A DNA stretch of 64,000 nucleotides from Sphingobacterium chuzhouense (lineage in GTDB: Bacteria; Bacteroidota; Bacteroidia; Sphingobacteriales; Sphingobacteriaceae): assembly GCF_014692525.1 (NCBI RefSeq), contig NZ_JACNYL010000003.1, forward strand, positions 620,001 to 684,000, in the 5' to 3' direction. Every line of letters starts with the position of its first letter. Position 1 is the stretch's first letter. The notes under the pieces were generated by a model. It had not been told where the DNA came from. It made no database searches and saw only the letters and a list, made by a program, of their open reading frames with translations. The position numbers and the translations under genes were made by a program. Below are positions 1 to 9,090 of this stretch, piece by piece.

Positions 1-368
1 CCAACACCGATGGTAAACAATCCGGCCAGAAACACCTCGTATGTACGCGTCATCGCAGCCGGGATAAAAATAAATGCCCCTGTCGCCAACGCGAGAAATC
101 CCACCATCATCCCCTTTTTGAATCCAACAGCTTTTAATAGATACGAGGAAGGTACCGACATGACAAAATAAGCGATGTAAAAAGCGAATGCTACCAGATA
201 GGACTGGAAATGCGTCAGTTCACAAGCAATTTTAAAATAGGGTATCAGTATCGCGTTAATCCATGATAAGAAACCGAAAATAAAAAATAATAAGGCAATA
301 ATACCAATGGAAATAGTCGTTTCCCTTTTGGTCAGGCTCGCCACCGTTTTTAGCGTTGTTGCACTCAT
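1..368 (-). CDS. FucP/NagP-type sugar MFS transporter, N-terminal part (runs off the window)
   Basis: Translating the minus strand from the ATG at 368-366 gives an open frame to the window edge, about 122 residues. It starts MSATTLKTVASLTKRETT and continues with hydrophobic helices containing FFIFGFLSWINAILIPYFK and a polar LKAVGFKKG loop. This pattern is typical of the fucose/glucose/N-acetylglucosamine:H+ symporter family (FHS) of inner-membrane MFS proteins, which in Bacteroidota includes NagP. The start lies 7 bp after the stop of the upstream oxidoreductase, with AAGGG just before the ATG, so it is the last visible gene of the nagA operon. GlcNAc or a related amino sugar is the contextual guess. 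Substrate specificity cannot be read from this fragment. Confidence 0.82.
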   Translation of the reverse strand, partial: MSATTLKTVASLTKRETTISIGIIALLFFIFGFLSWINAILIPYFKIACELTHFQSYLVAFAFYIAYFVMSVPSSYLLKAVGFKKGMMVGFLALATGAFIFIPAAMTRTYEVFLAGLFTIGV

Positions 369-375
369 CCCTTAT

Positions 376-1725
376 TTAGATTTTGGGTTCCCAGCCTTTG
401 GCATATTCCCTTGACCAAAATTCTTGCATGATTTTCTTATCATTGCGTATATGTCCATTAGATGGGTCTATTTCCAGCTGCTTACCAGAACGCAAAGCGA
501 TATTGCCCAATTGTACCAACAGTGTACTTTGATGACCACTAATAATATCCGAATTTAGATTTCCACCGTTATTGATAGCCGAAAACATATTCTGTATATG
601 AATAGCATCTAATTGCTGCGAGGGACTTGTTAAACTCGCTGTATTAATCGGTCCACTATCTTTTACTTCTTTTACAAGTTTTCCCTTCACATCAAATATT
701 TTGTAGGAGTTGGCTCCGTCAATCTGTAACGATCCATTTGTCCCATAAAACATCACACCCACATTCGATCCTTCTGTTGGCGTGCCGTTACAACTTCTTC
801 CTTCCCATGTAATTAATTTATCCGGACCAAACTCGATGCTGATCACCTGGGTGTCTGGAGTCTCCCAGTCGTCCTGATAGGCATAACGTCCCCCATTCGA
901 ACTAACCCGAGTCGGATAATCCACCTGTAGTCCCCAACGTGCCAGATCCACCATGTGCGTACCGTTGTTTAATGCCTCACCCGTACCCCAATGCCAGAAC
1001 CAGTGCCAATTATAATGGATCAGATTGTCTTGAAAATCCCTTCGCGGGGCAGGTCCCTGCCACAGGTCAAAGTCAAGCCATTCCGGTACGGCTATCTTCT
1101 TACCCACACCAATGGACGGACGGTTATTCGCATACCAAGTTTTAGCATAAAACACTTTCCCTATTGTACCATTATGTACCTCTTGGATACCCTTGACCAC
1201 ATTTGGCCACGACCTGCGTTGGTTTCCCATCTGGATAACGTTCTTATGTTTATTTACCGCATTGATCAGTAGCTCACCTTCCCTTGGATTATGCCCGCAT
1301 GGTTTTTCCAGATACACGTGCTTTCCGGCCTGCGAGGCCAAGATAGCAGCTGGTGCATGCCAATGATCCGGTGCTGCAACGACCAACACATCCACATCTT
1401 TACTTTCCAACGATTTTCTGAAATCTGCAAAACCCGTTGCTGTTGCCTGTTGATATTTTGTCAGTCCTTTTATACATTTGTCGATGGCACGGCTGTCCAC
1501 ATCACATACGTGGATAATCTCACTATTGGGTTGCGCAGCGAAATTTTGTGCTAACGCATTTCCCCTCGCATTAACCCCCATCATAGATATGCGCAGTTTA
1601 TTATTCGCTCCTATGATATTGTTATAGCTTTTAGCACTAAATGCCGGTAATACACCTCCTACACCAATTGCTGCCGAAGCAATCAATGTCTTTTTTATGA
1701 AGTCTCTTCTTGAATTATTGTTCAT
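376..1725 (-). CDS. Tat-exported Gfo/Idh/MocA family oxidoreductase
   Basis: A 449-residue protein with a twin-arginine signal (NNNSRRDFIKKTLIAS, RR at 6-7) followed by a hydrophobic stretch, so it should be exported already folded with its cofactor. An NAD(P)-binding Rossmann domain begins near residue 44 (SMMGVNARG). The family EKP motif is at 140-142 (YLEKPCGHN), after APDHWHA with His121 and His123. The C-terminal half is the alpha/beta substrate domain. Members oxidise or reduce sugars, inositols and their derivatives. The specific substrate is unknown. GH109, an NAD-dependent glycosidase branch of this fold, was considered, but its hallmark sequence is not apparent. It is sandwiched between another oxidoreductase and a sugar transporter, which suggests periplasmic processing of a sugar that is then imported. 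Confidence 0.88.
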   Translation of the reverse strand: MNNNSRRDFIKKTLIASAAIGVGGVLPAFSAKSYNNIIGANNKLRISMMGVNARGNALAQNFAAQPNSEIIHVCDVDSRAIDKCIKGLTKYQQATATGFADFRKSLESKDVDVLVVAAPDHWHAPAAILASQAGKHVYLEKPCGHNPREGELLINAVNKHKNVIQMGNQRRSWPNVVKGIQEVHNGTIGKVFYAKTWYANNRPSIGVGKKIAVPEWLDFDLWQGPAPRRDFQDNLIHYNWHWFWHWGTGEALNNGTHMVDLARWGLQVDYPTRVSSNGGRYAYQDDWETPDTQVISIEFGPDKLITWEGRSCNGTPTEGSNVGVMFYGTNGSLQIDGANSYKIFDVKGKLVKEVKDSGPINTASLTSPSQQLDAIHIQNMFSAINNGGNLNSDIISGHQSTLLVQLGNIALRSGKQLEIDPSNGHIRNDKKIMQEFWSREYAKGWEPKI

Positions 1726-1737
1726 AACAAATTGATA

Positions 1738-2736
1738 TTATTTTATAACATGATTTAAGTCAATCGAACGACCGTTAGAGAATTTACTAACATCTGCCGC
1801 TTCAATAAATGCACAAATTTCCAATGTTTCCTTGTTATCAAAAGGAGGGGTCTTCGTATCAAAAAATTCAACGATTTTTTCCAATAATGGATTGTAGCCA
1901 TTAAATGCTCCCAATGGCACTGTTCCCTTCTCACAATAAATAGTGCCTCCGTAAGCACTTTTGCCTTGTCGCGTACCACGGACTACACCGATACGATTGT
2001 CATCCCATACGCCGACAATTACATCAGCACCCTCTGTATGTGTTCTCGATACAGATTTACATCCTGCACCCATTGCGGCGAAAAGCATTTCCACACCGTG
2101 AATACCGTACCAGAAAAAATCTGGATGACTCGGGTCTAACGCCGCCGGACTATACACATCTGCCCCTAGTACCTTACCGTATTTACCATCAATAACATCC
2201 TGCATTCCATCGATATATCGAAGAGAGGAAGACGAAAAAAATGGAATTTTATATTGTTCGGAAAGTTCAAAAATTTTCCGGGCATCGGCATAAGAAGCTG
2301 CTAACGGCTTATCAATAAAAAGTACTTTGTTGGCTTTAAATACTTCTTCCGCCTGCTCTAAATGAAGGCGTCCATCGTTGGTTTCCAGCAATACAAAATC
2401 TACCTGCTTCAATAACTCCTTAATAGACTTGGTAATCTTCACACCATATGTCTGGATATCCTCCGTAAATTTCGGTATGCGATCCGTAGCCGATGGAATG
2501 GTTTTCGTACCATACGGGTATGCAGCTACTACTTTATACCCTCTATACTGTTCAGAGTTCTGGTTGATAGATTTCGTAAAAGCTACCGAATGGGACGTAT
2601 CTAACCCAATAATACCTATGCGCTTCTCGTTTTGAGAGGTTATCGGTAGCGTAAAAGCGGAAGCTTGATTCGCGGCTAATCCCAACATTGCCAAGGAACT
2701 AGCACCTAAAAAGTCTCTTCTAGTAAGGTTTTTCAT
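1738..2736 (-). CDS. Tat-exported Gfo/Idh/MocA family oxidoreductase (short paralogue)
   Basis: A 332-residue protein with a Tat-like leader (KNLTRRDFLGASSLAM). The Rossmann motif appears as GIIGLDTSH near residues 41-49. In the position of the family EKP motif it has IDKPLA (Asp142-Lys143-Pro144), so the Lys-Pro pair is kept and Glu is replaced by Asp. Only a weak relation to the 449-residue protein downstream is visible, so these are divergent paralogues rather than a recent duplication. The next gene begins 12 bp further on, in one operon. A copy of the nagA promoter-operator lies 42-60 bp upstream of this start, so it may be transcribed separately from nagA. The substrate is unknown. Confidence 0.85.
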   Translation of the reverse strand: MKNLTRRDFLGASSLAMLGLAANQASAFTLPITSQNEKRIGIIGLDTSHSVAFTKSINQNSEQYRGYKVVAAYPYGTKTIPSATDRIPKFTEDIQTYGVKITKSIKELLKQVDFVLLETNDGRLHLEQAEEVFKANKVLFIDKPLAASYADARKIFELSEQYKIPFFSSSSLRYIDGMQDVIDGKYGKVLGADVYSPAALDPSHPDFFWYGIHGVEMLFAAMGAGCKSVSRTHTEGADVIVGVWDDNRIGVVRGTRQGKSAYGGTIYCEKGTVPLGAFNGYNPLLEKIVEFFDTKTPPFDNKETLEICAFIEAADVSKFSNGRSIDLNHVIK

Positions 2737-2777
2737 GTTAATGGTTTATCATGTTATTTATATAAAAATAAAGAATT

Positions 2778-2796
2778 GTGTACGTAACCGAAAATA
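2778..2796 (-). promoter_or_regulatory. Second copy of the nagA-type -7 box and operator
   Basis: Read on the minus strand, TATTTTCG (2796-2789) runs straight into GGTTACGTACAC (2789-2778). The nagA promoter has TATCTTCG followed by GTGTACGTACAC in the same arrangement. Both 8-mers resemble the Bacteroidota -7 box TAnnTTTG. The palindrome here is imperfect, with one half-site intact. It lies 42 bp upstream of the short oxidoreductase gene. No clear -33 box was found. Confidence 0.6.
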
Positions 2797-2824
2797 TTTT
2801 CAGAAATAATTTAATTTCATTATT

Positions 2825-4030
2825 TTATTCGATTTGCCGTTCATATACCACTTTTCCTTTTACCATAGTACACTGAATATTAATATTATCATCGAAGACA
2901 ACAATATCCGCATCTTTTCCGATATCGATTGAGCCTTTCTCCTGCTCTACCTTCATTACCCGCGCCGGATTCAGGGTAATCATACGAATGATTTCGACCA
3001 ACGGAATATCCCCCAGCGCTAACATTGTCCGAACTAATCTATCCGCCGTTGCTACGCTCCCTGCAAATGCAGTTCTATCTTTAAGCTTTGCAACGCCGTC
3101 TTCCACAAGCACTTCTATCCCATCATCATAACTCCCTAGTATCGATTTTGTATCATTAGTTCCAGCGGCGCGCATAGCATCCGTTATTAACACCATCTTC
3201 TCCGGTCCTTTTATTTTATAAATCAGCTTCAGTAGTGGATTTGGAAGATGCACACCGTCAGCAATAAGTTCAACATCAAAATCATCAATTAGATATCCGG
3301 CCTCAACGACGCCAGCATATCGAAAAGCGTGACGTCTTGTGACTCCGGACATGGCCGAATAAAAATGGGTCATTAATTTATATCCGGCTTGATATGCTTT
3401 TTCAACGTCTTCGTAGATTGCATCGGTATGGGCAATGGCCGCAATAATATCATTTGCCACCAGATATTCGCCAAATGCCAGTGCGCCCTCAAGTTCTGGA
3501 GCGGCGCTCCATCGAACAATACTTTTATAATTAGCTATCAACGCTTTATATTCATCCGGATCGGGGTTTCGTATATATCTAGGGTCTTGAGCGCCCCGTT
3601 GACTCATGGCAAAATAGGGGCCTTCTAAGTGAATACCTAATAGGTTTGCGCCATCGTTAAAACTCTGTTTTGCACTTTCATAACTTCTTAATGTCTCCTC
3701 CAGTCGCTCTGTCGTTGTTGTTAATGTCGTTGGCACGAGTGATGTTGTTCCAAATCGGGCATGCGTTTTTGCAATTTGAATAAAGGCTTCCTCTGTTCCG
3801 TCCATAAAATCATACCCTCCCCCACCATGAATGTGAATATCAATAAATCCGGGAGATAAATATTGCTGGTTCACATCAATCAATGTATACCCCTCATATT
3901 TATTGAGATATGAAAGCTGATTCGTTGGAATAATAGCTTTAATTTTACCGTTTTCTACCAGTACGCCACCGTCTGTTAGGGTATCTTTTAGGATTATTTT
4001 TGCATTATAAAACAACGTCGGTCTTGCCAT
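2825..4030 (-). CDS. nagA: N-acetylglucosamine-6-phosphate deacetylase
   Basis: This cytoplasmic amidohydrolase converts GlcNAc-6-phosphate to glucosamine-6-phosphate and acetate. The 401-residue protein matches the family length. Counting from the chosen start, the metal-site HxH is at 66-68 (GFIDIHIHGGGGYD), the metal Glu is at 136 (HLEGPYF), His201 is in IAHTDA, His222 in THFYSAMSG, and the catalytic Asp284 in LITDAMRAAG. A longer frame with a GTG start at 4063 exists. The ATG at 4030 is preferred because the upstream start lies inside the operator palindrome and the family begins at MARPTLFYNAKI. It heads an operon with two exported oxidoreductases and a sugar transporter. No nagB is visible in the window. 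Confidence 0.95.
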   Translation of the reverse strand: MARPTLFYNAKIILKDTLTDGGVLVENGKIKAIIPTNQLSYLNKYEGYTLIDVNQQYLSPGFIDIHIHGGGGYDFMDGTEEAFIQIAKTHARFGTTSLVPTTLTTTTERLEETLRSYESAKQSFNDGANLLGIHLEGPYFAMSQRGAQDPRYIRNPDPDEYKALIANYKSIVRWSAAPELEGALAFGEYLVANDIIAAIAHTDAIYEDVEKAYQAGYKLMTHFYSAMSGVTRRHAFRYAGVVEAGYLIDDFDVELIADGVHLPNPLLKLIYKIKGPEKMVLITDAMRAAGTNDTKSILGSYDDGIEVLVEDGVAKLKDRTAFAGSVATADRLVRTMLALGDIPLVEIIRMITLNPARVMKVEQEKGSIDIGKDADIVVFDDNINIQCTMVKGKVVYERQIE

Positions 4031-4051
4031 TTTTAGGTCTGTTTTATTTTT

Positions 4052-4092
4052 GTGTACGTACACGAAGATACAAACTTTTTTTATTTACCAAA
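4052..4092 (-). promoter_or_regulatory. nagA promoter with overlapping palindromic operator
   Basis: On the minus strand, TTTG (4092-4089) is followed after 18 bp by TATCTTCG (4070-4063), a good Bacteroidota -33/-7 pair. The perfect 12-bp palindrome GTGTACGTACAC (4063-4052) abuts the -7 box and should cover the transcription start, which is a repressor-like position. An even palindrome with central CG is typical of LacI-family operators. The identity of the regulator is inference, since no LacI or GntR gene is in the window. Confidence 0.75.
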
Positions 4093-4202
4093 ACTTCACC
4101 TAAAAAAGTTACACATTTTTTTGACTATCCACCTTTGATAAAGTTTTTTCACTTATTAAAATTAGGATTACCTCCGGCGGGTCTATACTGGTGAAAAATC
4201 TC

Positions 4203-4210
4203 TATTTTTG
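4203..4210 (+). promoter_or_regulatory. -7 box (TATTTTTG) for the DUF6965-like gene
   Basis: TATTTTTG fits TAnnTTTG exactly and ends only 5 nt before the ATG at 4216. A start point about 5-7 nt after the box would give a leaderless or nearly leaderless mRNA. No -33 match was found. Confidence 0.4.
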
Positions 4211-4215
4211 TCTAT

Positions 4216-4416
4216 ATGATAACAATAGAGGAACTGAAAAGCGAACTGTTGGGAAAATCTTTTCCCGAACGTGTGGAGATCTCACAGGAACAAGTCGTGG
4301 TAGATGTGGACACTTTCCTGAAGATACAGTTTATCGAAGTGGAAGCTTGGAAAAGAGATTTAGAAAAATGTCCCGCATATTTACGACTAATCAAATTCCG
4401 GGAAGCAGTGAAGTAA
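4216..4416 (+). CDS. Small DUF6965-like protein
   Basis: A 66-residue acidic protein beginning MITIEELKSELLGKSFPERV, with VDVDTFLKIQFIEVEAW in the middle and a C-terminal YLRLIKFREAVK helix. The EELK...P..V......DV..FL..QF pattern resembles the small DUF6965 family of Bacteroidota as I recall it. It has no signal peptide, membrane segment or known catalytic motif, and its function is unknown. A perfect TAnnTTTG box just upstream and a hairpin just downstream make it a self-contained transcription unit. Other frames over this stretch are also open but lack these signals and resemble no family. Confidence 0.72.
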   Translation: MITIEELKSELLGKSFPERVEISQEQVVVDVDTFLKIQFIEVEAWKRDLEKCPAYLRLIKFREAVK

Positions 4417-4425
4417 TATGAATAA

Positions 4426-4462
4426 CGGGGATCTTATTCTCTTAGTAAGAGTAATATCCCCG
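4426..4462 (+). terminator. Hairpin terminator between convergent genes
   Basis: CGGGGAT (4426-4432) pairs with ATCCCCG (4456-4462), and the stem continues inward with TTA/TAA and TCT/AGA pairs around one mismatch. A T-rich run follows at about 4478-4489. It lies between the DUF6965-like gene and the convergent GH123-like gene and could serve both. Confidence 0.65.
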
Positions 4463-4491
4463 CTAATTTAACAAAGTTATTTTTTTTATTC

Positions 4492-6297
4492 CTATTGTAC
4501 CAATTGAACCGAAAGCTCGTTAAGCAATGCTTTCGCATCATTTAGGTCTTGATTCCAGGTCTCGTTACGTTTTGTAATCTTCAATTTCTGAATGGCAGTT
4601 TCCAATCGGTCTAAATTTACTTGGTCACCTTTATTCTCCAGCGCTTGTTTCACGACTTGAATCTTCGCATAGTCTTGAAGCCCTTCCAATAGGCGTTCGT
4701 AACGGATCGAGCTTCTAGCATTTGGATATACCATATAGGTGTCGCCCGCCGGCCAGGTACGAAAACGTGAATCGGTTAAAGGATTTTCTACCCAGGAATT
4801 GAACGACCAGCGTAACATACCGTCAAAGTGTGAGGCTTCCGTGTACCACGCTAATAGTGCTGATTCTGCAGGATCCGAGAATGTGAACTGATTCGGAAAT
4901 GCATTTCCACAGTAGATATAAAATGTCGTGTTCAATCCACGCGATTGACGGTCTTTAAGATCCGCTTCTGAAAACGGATGTTTAGCAGCAATGCTAATAT
5001 CATCGCTGTTCGGGTAACGCTGATAGGTTTTTTGATTATCGGCATAAGATATGCCCAATTCGGGTACCACTTTCTGTAATAAAGACAATGCCCCGTCTAC
5101 TTCTTCCCGCGTACGTTCATCCATCGCGATATTGGTTTTTTCTAGCCAACCTTTTTCGCGCAGGTGCTCGGCAAAATCAACTAAGAAAGGGGTCCATAAT
5201 TCTTCAAATATAGGTGTACCGGCTTTCGCCTCAACATTGACCAACTCGCCACTTGCTTCATCCTGATAGTGTATTTCGTTATTCCAGGGGATAATCGAAT
5301 AACAATTGATCATTTTGTTAATACCAAGGTCTAACATAAACTGCACCCATTTATCAAATACCCTATAATCATACTTCCAGGAACCGTCCTTTTGTTTCGT
5401 CCAGACAATCATGTCCGCATAAGGATCGAACGTCTGCACATTCCAAGGATCTTTATTAAGTGTAGCAGTAATCACTTTTTGCCCCACATCCGCTAACATC
5501 TGCATCTGTGGTTTCAATGCTTCAAAATGTTCATCCGACCACATTTCCACTTCTTCTACACGGGCTACAGCAGAGGGATGTTGCCATAAATCTAAATGAT
5601 AGGTCCATTCCGAAGCCTTTGGCAAGGCTTGATTGATAACCTGCAATGATAAATCCAGTTCCTGAGTGGGGCTATCATCTGCTTTTACCTGTATCTTTGC
5701 TGTATAGCTTCCCGGTTTGGCGTCTTCCGGAATACGCACGGTTACCCATACAGGCCGTACCTTCTTTGCTTCAAGATCAAAAGACGAAAGTTTATCCAAC
5801 ATATCAGGCGATAGAGACGACACAAAATCTTCCGGTTTACGGTGTCCACATCCATCGGCAAACTCATCGGTCATCACATAGCGCACAAAATGGGCAGACG
5901 CAATATCTGCTGACAACTCGCCGCCGTTTTCGGTACGAAAACCTGATATTTCCACTTGTGCACCAGGTAATTCAGCATTTGTCCATAGCAATATTTGAGC
6001 AGAGACACGTTCTCCTCTCCATCCGGTAACGGAGGCTTGCTTCTCGACCGCGAAGTCCGGAGCTATTGACTTCGGAAAGCGCTTATCAATCGTCACAAAA
6101 GAAGCGTGTAATCCATTTTCTACCATAGACCAATCGGACAATGTATCTGCCGTGGGGTCGGGTAATTCTTTAAAATCAACCAATTCGAATGGAGTTTTCC
6201 GCACCTGTTCTTGTTGGCTTTGGCTGCATGCAGACGTCATTCCGATGAGGATGGCGCCATATAGCATACCTTTTAATTGTTGTGTGTTTAAGTTCAT
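4492..6297 (-). CDS. GH123/DUF4091-like glycoside hydrolase lipoprotein
   Basis: A 601-residue lipoprotein with the lipobox GMTSAC (Cys24), so it is anchored in the outer or inner membrane. An N-terminal beta-rich region (about 60-225) precedes a TIM-barrel-like catalytic region (about 230-560). That region contains an adjacent Asp393-Glu394 (NIAMDERTREEV), the position of the catalytic Asp-Glu pair in GH123 beta-N-acetylgalactosaminidases. It also has a family-typical stretch at about residues 505-565 (FDGMLRWSFNSW, PNARSSIRYERLLEGLQD). GH123 enzymes hydrolyse beta-GalNAc by substrate-assisted catalysis. The neighbouring nagA block fits amino-sugar release, but activity is inferred. The gene has its own upstream direct repeat. 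Confidence 0.82.
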   Translation of the reverse strand: MNLNTQQLKGMLYGAILIGMTSACSQSQQEQVRKTPFELVDFKELPDPTADTLSDWSMVENGLHASFVTIDKRFPKSIAPDFAVEKQASVTGWRGERVSAQILLWTNAELPGAQVEISGFRTENGGELSADIASAHFVRYVMTDEFADGCGHRKPEDFVSSLSPDMLDKLSSFDLEAKKVRPVWVTVRIPEDAKPGSYTAKIQVKADDSPTQELDLSLQVINQALPKASEWTYHLDLWQHPSAVARVEEVEMWSDEHFEALKPQMQMLADVGQKVITATLNKDPWNVQTFDPYADMIVWTKQKDGSWKYDYRVFDKWVQFMLDLGINKMINCYSIIPWNNEIHYQDEASGELVNVEAKAGTPIFEELWTPFLVDFAEHLREKGWLEKTNIAMDERTREEVDGALSLLQKVVPELGISYADNQKTYQRYPNSDDISIAAKHPFSEADLKDRQSRGLNTTFYIYCGNAFPNQFTFSDPAESALLAWYTEASHFDGMLRWSFNSWVENPLTDSRFRTWPAGDTYMVYPNARSSIRYERLLEGLQDYAKIQVVKQALENKGDQVNLDRLETAIQKLKITKRNETWNQDLNDAKALLNELSVQLVQ

Positions 6298-6328
6298 AAT
6301 ACGTCATTATTCATTTATGCCTAGTGCT

Positions 6329-6359
6329 TCCCCTAATACTATGATGGAGTCCCCTAATA
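6329..6359 (-). repeat. Perfect 10-bp direct repeat at 21-bp spacing upstream of the GH123-like gene
   Basis: TCCCCTAATA occurs at 6329-6338 and again at 6350-6359, read as TATTAGGGGA in the direction of the GH123-like gene, 32-62 bp upstream of its start. Start-to-start spacing is exactly 21 bp, two DNA turns, as expected for AraC-type or hybrid two-component regulators. The sequence is unrelated to the TCYAT boxes of the PUL, so a different regulator is implied. No convincing -7 box was found beside it. Confidence 0.65.
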
Positions 6360-6413
6360 ACATAATTTAACTTAAACTTCGCTAAAATGTCCAGCAGATG
6401 CAAACATTATTGA

Positions 6414-8159
<1,746 letters not shown>

Positions 8160-8193
8160 GAAGAGAAAGAGAACTAAATTTATAAAACAACCC

Positions 8194-9090
8194 ATGAAAA
8201 TAAACACATTGTCCTCGCTTATATTGTTGGCGGGAATTGCCTTCTTATCTTGTTCATCCGGAACAACATCATCAAATACGCAAGTTGAAGATACCTTACA
8301 GGATACTATCGGTTATCCCGAAGAACATCTAAACTGGAAATTAGGCGCACAAGCATACACCTTTAGGTTATTTACCTTTGCCGAAGCATTGGATAAGATA
8401 GATAGCGCCGATTTACGATTTGTGGAAGCGTTTCCGGGGCAAATTGTCGGTGCTGGAAACGAGGAAAAGTTAACCTATACTCTCTCGGAAGAAGGACGGG
8501 ATTTGGTGCGCAAACTCTTGTCAGACCGTAATATCACGCTACATGCCTTTGGCGTAGTTAATGGCAAAGATGCGGAAGAGTGGGAGCAGATTTTTGCCTT
8601 TGCCCAGGATATGGGCGTCAAGGTTATCAATTGTGAGCCTAAAGAAGAGCATCTAGATATTGTATCCGCGTTGTGTGAAAAATACGATATTCGTGCTGCC
8701 ATTCATAATCACCCAGAACCTACAACCTATTGGAAACCTGAGGTCGTTTTGTCAGCATTAGAAGGAAGAAGTCCGAAGATGGGTGCAGCCGCCGATGTTG
8801 GCCACTGGATGCGCTCGGGATTAGACCCTGTAGAATGCCTAAAGAAATTAGAGGGCAAGATTATACACTCACACTTTAAGGATCTGAATGCTTTTGGTGA
8901 TAAAAAGGCACACGATGTACACTGGGGAATAGGTAAGCTTCCTATCAACGAAGTCATCGAAGAATTAAAAAGACAGAACTTTGACGGGATGCTTTCCGCT
9001 GAATACGAATACAACTGGGAAAACAACCAAAGTGATGTTGCCCAGAGTGTACGCAATTTCCGTGAGCTATTATCGGCATCCGCTAATTAA
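8194..9090 (+). CDS. Sugar phosphate isomerase/epimerase-like TIM-barrel lipoprotein
   Basis: A 298-residue protein. The chosen ATG gives a proper signal ending in the lipobox GIAFLSC (Cys20), whereas the longer frame would start inside the ABC-F gene with a basic tail. After the signal comes an AP-endonuclease-2/xylose-isomerase-like barrel with VINCEP, AIHNHPEP, AADVGHWMRSG and IHSHFKDL, which supply the usual Glu, His and Asp metal ligands. Such secreted relatives occur in Bacteroidota with Gfo/Idh/MocA oxidoreductases and are thought to act on keto-sugars or glycosides. The substrate is unknown here. It starts 34 bp after the ABC-F stop and its 3' end overlaps the convergent peptidase gene by 8 bp. 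Confidence 0.83.
   Translation: MKINTLSSLILLAGIAFLSCSSGTTSSNTQVEDTLQDTIGYPEEHLNWKLGAQAYTFRLFTFAEALDKIDSADLRFVEAFPGQIVGAGNEEKLTYTLSEEGRDLVRKLLSDRNITLHAFGVVNGKDAEEWEQIFAFAQDMGVKVINCEPKEEHLDIVSALCEKYDIRAAIHNHPEPTTYWKPEVVLSALEGRSPKMGAAADVGHWMRSGLDPVECLKKLEGKIIHSHFKDLNAFGDKKAHDVHWGIGKLPINEVIEELKRQNFDGMLSAEYEYNWENNQSDVAQSVRNFRELLSASAN

Noticed and set aside
376..1725. Assignment of the 449-residue Gfo/Idh/MocA protein to GH109 alpha-N-acetylgalactosaminidase
   Set aside because: Length, Tat signal and nag context are tempting, but the sequence I associate with GH109 is not visible and ordinary Gfo/Idh/MocA features explain it.
5646..6029. A 127-codon open frame on the plus strand inside the GH123-like gene, and similar long antisense frames (32550-32987, 38489-38905, 54031-54477)
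   Set aside because: They lie wholly antisense to well-supported genes, have no family resemblance, signal or promoter, and are typical shadow frames.
6344..6348. ATGGA near the GH123-like promoter, resembling the PUL box
   Set aside because: It lies in the spacer of another direct repeat, has no partner 21 bp away and no -7 box at 48 bp.
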